From Allokutzneria sp. NRRL B-24872 (GTDB taxonomy: Bacteria; Actinomycetota; Actinomycetes; Mycobacteriales; Pseudonocardiaceae), in the NCBI RefSeq assembly GCF_002155965.1, contig NZ_MUMH01000067.1, forward strand, positions 1 through 64,000: a DNA stretch of 64,000 nt. Direction: 5' to 3'. The notes beneath the pieces were generated by a model. That model was not told the DNA's origin. It saw only the letters and a list, made by a program, of their open reading frames with translations, and ran no database searches. This document shows, piece by piece, positions 58,265-64,000 of this stretch. The number at the start of each line of letters is the position of its first letter. Within the stretch, counting starts at the first letter, position 1. The translations under genes and the position numbers were made by a program.

Positions 58265-59487
58265 GCCTCCACCAGCAGCACGGCCACACCGATCGTCATC
58301 GCGAGCACGGCGTGCGAAGCGTGCGGGTTGGTCAGGTCGAGACCGTGGCGGGTGCCTTCGCGGACGCCATAGGCGCAGATCAGCATGCCCGCGAGCGGCC
58401 AGCGCGAGTCCACAGTGGGCAGTGCGCGGTCAACGCGCCGGACCACGCGCAGCACGCCGATCAGCGCGATCGTGCTGACCGCGAGCCACAACGGCCTGCT
58501 GAGCCACCAGCCGAGCCCGGGTGAGGGCAGCAGGATCTCCGGCGCCAGCAAAGCGAATCCGAGCAGCATCGCTCCGGCGGGCAGGTGCCACAGGTACACC
58601 GACATGGCGAGAGGGTTGGTGCGCTTGAGGAACCGCTGAGCCCGGACGCCGGACAGCTTGCGCGTGGCCCACGGCTCGATCAGCAGGAACACGCACACCT
58701 GCGCGAACGCCAGCACGATCATCGCCAGCGTCGGCGGGGACAGGTTGGAGACGGGAACACCCGGCAGGCCCAGCATGCTCGGCGGGTACGGCCCGGCGAA
58801 CACCATCGTCACCATCGCACCGACTGCGGCGAGGACGAGTACGTACAGCCACGGTCGCGTGAGCTTCGCGAAAGAGCCTCGTGCGCAGGCGATTCCGAAC
58901 TGGTGCGCGGTCAGCCAGACGAACAGGAAGTTGACGTCGCCGCCGATGCCGATGTCCGCGACCAGGCCCACGGTGGAGAACCGGATGAAGTCCACAGTAG
59001 ACACAACGGCCGTCATGGCGAGCGGCACGGCCAGGCCGAACCTGTCGTGCAGCCGCACCATCAGCGGCGCGAGCGCGACAACGACGAGGTAGATCGCCAA
59101 GAACCACAAGGGTTTCATCATCTGGTGGCCGACCGTCGCGACCGGCTGGAGGCCGAGCGCGCCGCCCGCCGTGCTCGCCGCCGAGAACAACGCGATCAGC
59201 GGGATGGCCGGGATCATCAGGGCCATCGCGCGCTTCGCCAGGAAGGACTCCCCGCGCGCCCGCGCCGCGTCGACCCCGGCCGAGTTCGCGTAGCCGCCAG
59301 CGAAGAACACCAGCGGCATCACCTGCAGAACCCAGGTGAGCGCCCACACCACGGGTCCGCTGACGCCGATCCCCACGCGCACCGCGCCGTTCTCCACGCC
59401 GACGTGCGCGCCGAACCAGTGGGCGAACACGACCAGCGCCACCGATCCGACGCGCACGGCGTCGATCACCGGGTTGCGTTTCATCAT
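58156..59487 (-). CDS. acyltransferase-3 family membrane protein
   Basis: A 443-aa membrane protein with ten or so helices: RNPVIDAVRVGSVALVVFAH carries the active-site His, and MPLVFFAGGYANS follows. Members O-acylate sugars of surface polymers or antibiotics. ATG 59487 is chosen after GAGGGG; a second ATG is adjacent. The last 36 residues are low-complexity and lie over the aminotransferase 3' end. It may decorate the exopolysaccharide. Confidence 0.9.
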   Translation of the reverse strand: MMKRNPVIDAVRVGSVALVVFAHWFGAHVGVENGAVRVGIGVSGPVVWALTWVLQVMPLVFFAGGYANSAGVDAARARGESFLAKRAMALMIPAIPLIALFSAASTAGGALGLQPVATVGHQMMKPLWFLAIYLVVVALAPLMVRLHDRFGLAVPLAMTAVVSTVDFIRFSTVGLVADIGIGGDVNFLFVWLTAHQFGIACARGSFAKLTRPWLYVLVLAAVGAMVTMVFAGPYPPSMLGLPGVPVSNLSPPTLAMIVLAFAQVCVFLLIEPWATRKLSGVRAQRFLKRTNPLAMSVYLWHLPAGAMLLGFALLAPEILLPSPGLGWWLSRPLWLAVSTIALIGVLRVVRRVDRALPTVDSRWPLAGMLICAYGVREGTRHGLDLTNPHASHAVLAMTIGVAVLLVEAQRSGSRLGSAWERSAGATGRPSSSPPTLPASSALR

Positions 59488-59593
59488 GTCCGTCCCCTCA
59501 CGTTCGCCGAACCGCTCTACCCAGGCTGACGACGGGAGCGCCCGAAACGGATCTGGCAGACCTCCGACCTGCACGGCGGCCCGCCCCAAGCTC

Positions 59594-59615
59594 GGGGTGG
59601 GGCCTACCCCACCCC
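59594..59615. promoter_or_regulatory. GGGGTGGGG/CCCCACCCC inverted repeat
   Basis: A perfect 9-bp inverted repeat around CCTA, in the gap between the divergent acyltransferase and thioredoxin-fold genes, 26 bp before the latter's start. It could be an operator for one or both. Confidence 0.65.
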
Positions 59616-59641
59616 CGGAGGCGCGTCGGTACGGTGAACGG

Positions 59642-60406
59642 GTGAGCGAGCAGCAGCAGGACTTCACCGCCTCCAAGCCCGACCAGCGCATTCCGGTGAG
59701 CCGCTGGCTGGTCCCCGCTCTGGTGGTGGTCGCTCTCGTGGCCCTGGTCTTCGTCTCGACCGGCAGGGGCGGGGGCGAGAAGCCCGTCGCAGCGCCGCCG
59801 TCGGCCTCCCAGTCGAGCGCTCCCGCCGTCGACGACGGCACGACGGGCAACATCGACGTCTCCGTCGGCCGCCGCAAGGCCGGTGACCCCTACGCGATGG
59901 GCAAGGTCGACGCGCCGGTCGTGCTCGTCGAGTTCGCCGACTACCGCTGCCCGTACTGCGTGAAGTTCGCCACTGACACCAAGCCCGAGCTGATCCGCCG
60001 CTACGTCGACACCGGCGTGCTGCGCATCGAGTGGCGCGACTACCCGATGTTCGGCGAGGAGTCCGAGTACGCCGCGCTCGCCGCCCGCGCCGCCGGGCGC
60101 CAGGGCAAGTTCTGGCCGTATCACGAGCTCGCCTTCGCCGAGGCCCCGCGCCAGGGCAGGGCGTCCTTCCCGCGCGAGCGCCTGGTCGAGATCGCCAAGC
60201 GCGTCGGCGTCGCCGACCTCAAGCGCTTCGAGGCCGACCTGGCCGACCCGAAGATCGCCGAGGAGATCAAGGCCGACATCGACGAGGGCCGCAGGCTCGG
60301 TGTGAGCGGAACGCCCGCGTTCGTCCTCAATGGACGGCCGATGGTCGGTGCCCGCCCGCTCGAGGAGTTCGTCGCGGCGATCGAGCGCCTCAAGAACCAG
60401 CGATGA
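59642..60406 (+). CDS. DsbA-like membrane-anchored thiol oxidoreductase
   Basis: A 254-aa protein: one membrane helix (LVPALVVVALVALVFVSTGR, about 26-45), a linker, and a thioredoxin-fold domain with FADYRCPYCVKFA (CPYC), and the cis-Pro in VSGTPAFVLNG. It should form or isomerise disulfides outside the cell. The start GTG (59642) is in a GTG-rich context without a strong ribosome site. Its stop overlaps the CcdA-like gene, so the pair passes electrons across the membrane. Confidence 0.92.
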   Translation: MSEQQQDFTASKPDQRIPVSRWLVPALVVVALVALVFVSTGRGGGEKPVAAPPSASQSSAPAVDDGTTGNIDVSVGRRKAGDPYAMGKVDAPVVLVEFADYRCPYCVKFATDTKPELIRRYVDTGVLRIEWRDYPMFGEESEYAALAARAAGRQGKFWPYHELAFAEAPRQGRASFPRERLVEIAKRVGVADLKRFEADLADPKIAEEIKADIDEGRRLGVSGTPAFVLNGRPMVGARPLEEFVAAIERLKNQR

Positions 60407-61227
60407 GCTCGGAGGTCGGCTACCTCGGCGCGCTGCTCGGCGGGGTGCTCGCGCTGGCGAGCCCGTGTTCGGCGTTGCTGCTGCCCGCTTTCTTCGCCTA
60501 TGCCTTCGAGAACCCGAAGCGCCTGCTCGCCCGCACCTCGGTGTTCTACTGTGGACTGATCACCACGCTCGTCCCGCTCGGCGTGGCCTCGGCGGCGCTC
60601 GGCGCGCTGTTCACCCAGCACCGCTCCACGGTCACGCTCATCTCCGGCATCGTGCTGATCGTCCTTGGCACAGCACAGATCCTGGGCAAGGGCTTCGGTT
60701 CGCGGCGCGCTCAGGAAGCCGCCGCGCGCATCACGGTCGGCTCGGCCGCGTCCGTCTTCGCGCTCGGTGCCGTGTACGGCTTGGCGGGCTTCTGCTCCGG
60801 CCCGATCCTCGGCGCGGTCCTCACCGTCGCCGCCGCGGGCGGAGATCCCGTGTACGGCGGAGTGCTGCTCGCGGTCTACGGGCTCGGCATGGTGCTGCCG
60901 CTGTTCGCGCTGGCGTTGTTGTGGGAGCGCCTGAAGCTCGGCCAGCGGGCGTGGCTGCGTGGCCGCGAGGTGAAGCTCGGTCCGCTGCGCGTGCACAGCA
61001 CGACCTTGATCTCCGGCCTGCTGTTCATCGCGATCGGCCTGCTGTTCGTGTTCACCGAGGGCACCGCTGGCTTGAGCGGACTCCTCGACGTGGACACGGA
61101 GTTCTCGCTCGAAGTCTGGGTTCGCGGTCTCGCGCAGTCCGTTCCCGACCTCGCGGTGATCGGAGTGATCGCGCTGGTGCTCGCCGCCGTGTTCGTCGTG
61201 CGGCGCCGCCGTCGATCAGCCCGGTAG
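60403..61227 (+). CDS. CcdA/DsbD-like thiol-disulfide transporter
   Basis: A 274-aa protein with six to seven membrane helices. ALASPCSALLLPAFFAYAF and GLAGFCSGPILGAVLTVAAA carry the two cysteines and prolines of the CcdA core. It moves reducing power from cytoplasmic thioredoxin to the outside partner, here the DsbA-like protein encoded just before with an ATGA overlap. Its 3' end overlaps the convergent gene by 12 bp. Confidence 0.92.
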   Translation: MSSEVGYLGALLGGVLALASPCSALLLPAFFAYAFENPKRLLARTSVFYCGLITTLVPLGVASAALGALFTQHRSTVTLISGIVLIVLGTAQILGKGFGSRRAQEAAARITVGSAASVFALGAVYGLAGFCSGPILGAVLTVAAAGGDPVYGGVLLAVYGLGMVLPLFALALLWERLKLGQRAWLRGREVKLGPLRVHSTTLISGLLFIAIGLLFVFTEGTAGLSGLLDVDTEFSLEVWVRGLAQSVPDLAVIGVIALVLAAVFVVRRRRRSAR

Positions 61228-62481
61228 CGGCAACCGCAACGCCCGCGCGGCGATCCCGCGCAGCGACACGTCGTCCGGAGTGGACGGTGCGCCGATCCAC
61301 ACCGCCTGGACGACGCGGACGCGCTTGGTGTCGCGCGAGGACGCGAACGCGGCTCCCTCGAAGGAGTTCGGCCCGTTGGTCCAGCCCTTGCCCGATGTCA
61401 CCAGGTCGCTGACCGCGCCGGTGCCCGGGGTGTCGGCGAGCTTCTGGAAGTCCTCGGCGTCCTCGGCGTCGGCGAAGCTCACCACCGCGATCGACACGGC
61501 GGCCCTGCGCGGCTCCGTGACCTCGAACAGCGTCCGGATCAGCCCCGCGCACGGGTGCGCGTCGAACCACGTCTGAACGTCCCCGTAGGACTCGCGCGCG
61601 CAGTTCGTGGCCTTCTCGTTGCCCCTCGGCGTGAAGTCCAGATCGTCCACAGTGGACCGTGTGCTGGTCGGAGCCGGGGGCTGCGCGGCGGGCTGCTCTC
61701 CGCCGCCGCCGGCGCTGATCAGCACGACCACGAGCGCCACCACGGCGAGCAGCAGCGCCCCGATGAGCACCGGCCCACGTTTCCGCTTGGGCGGCAAGGA
61801 AACCTGAACCGTGTCAGCGACATCCCGGTAGCGGGGGATGAGCGCGGTGCTGGCGCTGGCGAGGTCCGCGGTGACCGCGTTCGGGAAACCCTCGGCGATC
61901 AGATCGCCCGAGTGCATCTTGCCCGTTTCCTCGTGCAGGCCCGCGAGCACCTTGCACGCCTGCTCGGCGGTGCACGGGCGGTCGCTGGTCGCCAGCTCGC
62001 GCACGGCGCTGAGCAGAGTGGACGGTTTCGGGTGCAGCACGCGGACTCCGCGATGGATGTCCGAAGTGGGCTGGATGACCCGTTCGACGTACGGCCCCAC
62101 CGCGATCACCGTGCACACCGGCAGCGGCTCGGCCCGGACCTCCTGCAACCGCGCGGAGACCGCCCGCGTCGCCGCCAGCGCCTCGTCGGCCGGACTGCTC
62201 GCGCCGTCGTGGCGGGTCAGCGGCCAGCCGTCGACCTTCCACTGCCCCTGCAACGGAGCTTCCACGCGCAGCGCCGGGCTCGGCAGGTCGATCCCGACCA
62301 CCACGAGCACCACGCGCGGTAAGAGGATCAGCGCGTCCAGCGGTCGCGTGCAGCCGGGCGGGGTGACTCCGAGCAGCGCGACACCGCCGAGCACCGAGGT
62401 GCCGTCGCCCCACGCGGCCAGGGCAGCTCGCACGTCGGCACCGACCTTGGTCGGCTCACCACCGAGCCGAACCAGCCGCAC
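61216..62481 (-). CDS. membrane-anchored protein with NERD-like N-terminal region
   Basis: A 421-aa protein. The N-terminal part, RLGGEPTKVGADVRAALAAW and LDALILLPRVVLVVVGIDL, looks like the nuclease-related NERD-type region; this is a weak assignment. One membrane helix (VLIGALLLAVVALVVVLISA) follows near residue 260, with an outer C-terminal domain of about 140 residues with two Cys. The GTG start (62479-62481) has a strong AGGAGG upstream; an ATG-like frame further up is not needed. Confidence 0.65.
   Translation of the reverse strand: MRLVRLGGEPTKVGADVRAALAAWGDGTSVLGGVALLGVTPPGCTRPLDALILLPRVVLVVVGIDLPSPALRVEAPLQGQWKVDGWPLTRHDGASSPADEALAATRAVSARLQEVRAEPLPVCTVIAVGPYVERVIQPTSDIHRGVRVLHPKPSTLLSAVRELATSDRPCTAEQACKVLAGLHEETGKMHSGDLIAEGFPNAVTADLASASTALIPRYRDVADTVQVSLPPKRKRGPVLIGALLLAVVALVVVLISAGGGGEQPAAQPPAPTSTRSTVDDLDFTPRGNEKATNCARESYGDVQTWFDAHPCAGLIRTLFEVTEPRRAAVSIAVVSFADAEDAEDFQKLADTPGTGAVSDLVTSGKGWTNGPNSFEGAAFASSRDTKRVRVVQAVWIGAPSTPDDVSLRGIAARALRLPLPG
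61645..61657. repeat. GTCCACWGTGGAC palindrome, copy 7
   Basis: A perfect copy with W = A on the plus strand, in the linker region of the membrane-anchored protein gene, where it encodes Ser-Thr-Val-Asp on the minus strand. Confidence 0.9.
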
Positions 62482-62792
62482 GGCCCACCTCCTGCACACG
62501 ACGAACTTCGGGGAGACTCTTCGCGGCACACACGGTAGCCTCGGTCACCCCGACCGGTGACCGCGGCCATCCGATCACGGTGCGCGGTCGGTGGCCGATC
62601 GTCGCAGGCGGTGTCGTGGAGGCGGTACTCCGTTCGCGTCGAAGGTCTCGGGTGGATGTCGCCGCATTGGTTCTTATGGCGCACCACCGCGGTTAGGGGC
62701 AAAATGACGCCATGTGATCGCCGGAAGATCACCTGCTGGAGCACTGACAGGGCGTAGGGGAAGACGTCCCTCGTCAGCAGCGGAGGTCAGCA
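62482..62792. promoter_or_regulatory. divergent intergenic region (311 bp)
   Basis: This gap separates the minus-strand membrane protein gene from DUF3145. It holds GTGATC/GATCAC (62714-62719 and 62727-62732), a perfect 6-bp repeat with a 7-bp spacer, and a GGAGG site at 62782-62786 for DUF3145. I see no small gene here. The section around 62670-62710 is A/T-richer and may carry the DUF3145 promoter. Confidence 0.5.
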
Positions 62793-63293
62793 GTGAGCAA
62801 CCGGGGCATCACCAGTGGGGTCGTGTACGTCCACTCATCGCCGTCAGCGGTCTGTCCGCACGTCGAGTGGGCGATTTCGGGCACCCTGGGCGTCCGCGCT
62901 GACCTGAAGTGGACAGCACAGCCCGCGGCGCCGGGGCAGCTCCGTACGGAGTGCTCCTGGACCGGCGACGCCGGCACGGGAGGCAAGCTCTCCTCAGCGC
63001 TGCGCGCGTGGCCGATGCTGCGCTTCGAGGTCACCGAGGAACCCAGTCCCGGAGTGGACGGCGAACGCTTCTGCTACGCGCCCGGGCTCGGCCTGTGGCG
63101 TGCGCGCACCAGCGCCAACGGCGACATCGTGGTCAACGAGGACCAGCTGCGCTCCCTCGTCGGCAACCGCGGCGTCGAGGCCATCGCGCACCGCGTCTCC
63201 GAGCTCGTCGGCTCCGCGTGGGACGACGCCCTCGAACCGTTCCGCAGAGCCGGCGACGGCGCTCCGGTGACCTGGCTGCACCGGGTGGGCTGA
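62793..63293 (+). CDS. DUF3145 family protein
   Basis: A 166-aa protein that matches the DUF3145 family, widely conserved in actinobacteria: GVVYVHSSPSAVCPHVEWAI, LRTECSWTGDAGTGGKLSSA, then RFEVTEEPSPGVDGERF. The function is unknown. The GTG at 62793 follows GGAGG. It is soluble, without signal peptide or membrane segment, and transcribed in the same direction as the anchored protein gene that follows. Confidence 0.93.
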   Translation: MSNRGITSGVVYVHSSPSAVCPHVEWAISGTLGVRADLKWTAQPAAPGQLRTECSWTGDAGTGGKLSSALRAWPMLRFEVTEEPSPGVDGERFCYAPGLGLWRARTSANGDIVVNEDQLRSLVGNRGVEAIAHRVSELVGSAWDDALEPFRRAGDGAPVTWLHRVG

Positions 63294-63328
63294 GCCGGGC
63301 TACGCGGCGGTTGTGGCACGCTGGTGCC

Positions 63329-63922
63329 GTGGTGCCGGTGAGGACGTCGAAGCGCGCCGGGCAACGCTGGTTGCTTCCGGTGGTGTTGGTGGCTGCCGTG
63401 TTCGCGGTGGGGGTCGGGCTCGGGGTCCGCGAGCTGTCCGCCCGCGTCGAGACACCCGTGGTGCCCGCCGTCGTGCTGCCCGAGACCACCTCGCGCAACC
63501 CCGTGAACCAGCCGGGGCCCGACACCGTCCAGCTCACCAAGGACGCGGCGGGCCACCCGCACGCCGAGGAGATCCGCGAGCTGTTGCAGCGCCACTTCAG
63601 CGCCATCAACCGCGGTGACTACGAGGTCTGGAAGACCACCGTCGTCCAGGCTCGCGTGCAGGAGATGTCCCTCGCCAAGTGGCGCGCCGAGTACGAGTCC
63701 ACACAGGACGGCACCATCTACGTGCACCGCGTGGACGTCGCCCCCGGTGGCGCGCTGCGCGTCATGCTGACCCTCGTCAGCGTGCAGGACCCCAGCAAGG
63801 CCCCACCCGAGATGCGCGCGAGCTGCGTCCAGTGGCGCGTCGTCTACCCCCTCGTGCCCGAGAACGGCAACTGGAAGATCAACCACGGCCTGTACAACAG
63901 CGCCCGCACCGCCCGCTGCTGA
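63329..63922 (+). CDS. membrane-anchored protein of unknown function
   Basis: A protein of about 197 aa: a short basic N-terminus, one membrane helix (WLLPVVLVAAVFAVGVGLGV), a linker of about 45 residues, then a small outer domain (HAEEIRELLQRHFSAINRGD, YESTQDGTIYVHRVD) resembling the NTF2/SnoaL-like folds of Mce-associated proteins. That resemblance is weak. Three in-frame GTG codons (63329, 63332, 63338) are possible starts, and none has a strong ribosome site. Confidence 0.7.
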   Translation: MVPVRTSKRAGQRWLLPVVLVAAVFAVGVGLGVRELSARVETPVVPAVVLPETTSRNPVNQPGPDTVQLTKDAAGHPHAEEIRELLQRHFSAINRGDYEVWKTTVVQARVQEMSLAKWRAEYESTQDGTIYVHRVDVAPGGALRVMLTLVSVQDPSKAPPEMRASCVQWRVVYPLVPENGNWKINHGLYNSARTARC

Positions 63923-63924
63923 CT

Positions 63925-63934
63925 CCCCCCCCCC
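63925..63934. repeat. C10 homopolymer
   Basis: Ten cytosines in a row two bases after the stop of the anchored protein gene. Such runs can vary in length or be assembly errors; here no gene is affected. Confidence 0.8.
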
Positions 63935-64000
63935 GCCGGTTCTCCGCGCAGCTCCACTGGCTCTCCGAGAACGCAGCTCTCCGTCACCTCGCTCCGCTCC

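Noticed and set aside
59594-59615. A CsoR/RicR copper operator
   Set aside because: Those sites place the C-rich half first and G-rich half second; here the order is reversed and no CsoR gene is near.
1-64000. CRISPR arrays, prophage or insertion sequences
   Set aside because: No regularly spaced repeats, transposase, integrase or phage structural genes are visible; the repeated palindrome is dispersed and not spaced like an array.

Overview
The window is high-GC actinobacterial DNA. GTG and TTG starts, ATGA/GTGA stop-start overlaps, a DUF3145 gene and several other actinobacterial families point to the Pseudonocardiaceae or close relatives. That family-level guess is inference. There are about 70 protein genes, one tRNA, and no insertion sequence, prophage or CRISPR array that I can see. 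A 13-base palindrome, GTCCACWGTGGAC, occurs seven times.

Layout. 1-2.7 kb: a tightly overlapped minus-strand operon (HTH-TPR regulator, HFCD-type flavoprotein, 92-aa unknown protein, DUF6879 protein) faces an adenine-phosphoribosyltransferase-like gene. 3.3-7.4 kb: a GH6 glucanase without signal peptide, tRNA-Met(CAT), small metabolic genes, and a MerR gene facing a polysaccharide deacetylase across a dyad operator. 7.7-11.2 kb: two paralogues of a PD-(D/E)XK-like family, one with key residues lost, separated by an enoyl-CoA hydratase. 11.3-18.7 kb: a secreted GH5 enzyme with a triple Cys repeat, TetR/SRPBCC, an LCP cell-wall ligase, an MBL-fold hydrolase, a 33-aa zinc ribbon, YceI and an NDP-sugar epimerase.

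18.8-25.2 kb: a stressosome-type signalling locus. An anti-anti-sigma STAS gene faces an operon RsbR-RsbS-RsbT, a kinase/phosphatase fusion, a GAF-SpoIIE phosphatase and an RsbW-like kinase. Another SpoIIE-like gene lies convergent behind a long hairpin. No sigma factor gene is present. 25.3-31.4 kb: MarR, LysR and MarR regulators with partner genes and clear operators, plus a secreted murein peptidase. 31.3-37.5 kb: a LacI-controlled sugar module, with a debranching-type enzyme facing LacI, a binding lipoprotein and two permeases, and no ATPase gene.

39-58.3 kb: an exopolysaccharide locus. It encodes an initiating sugar-phosphate transferase, two sugar C-methyltransferase-like proteins (one degenerate), a nucleotidyltransferase, a PIG-L deacetylase, an epimerase, an RmlC-like cupin, five glycosyltransferases counting the WecG type, a Wzz-like protein, an O-antigen-ligase-type polymerase, a flippase, a lipoprotein GH6 glucanase, and a GNAT plus aminotransferase pair. 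An acyltransferase-3 membrane protein follows. 59.6-64 kb: a DsbA-like/CcdA-like thiol-redox pair, two membrane-anchored proteins of unknown role, and DUF3145.
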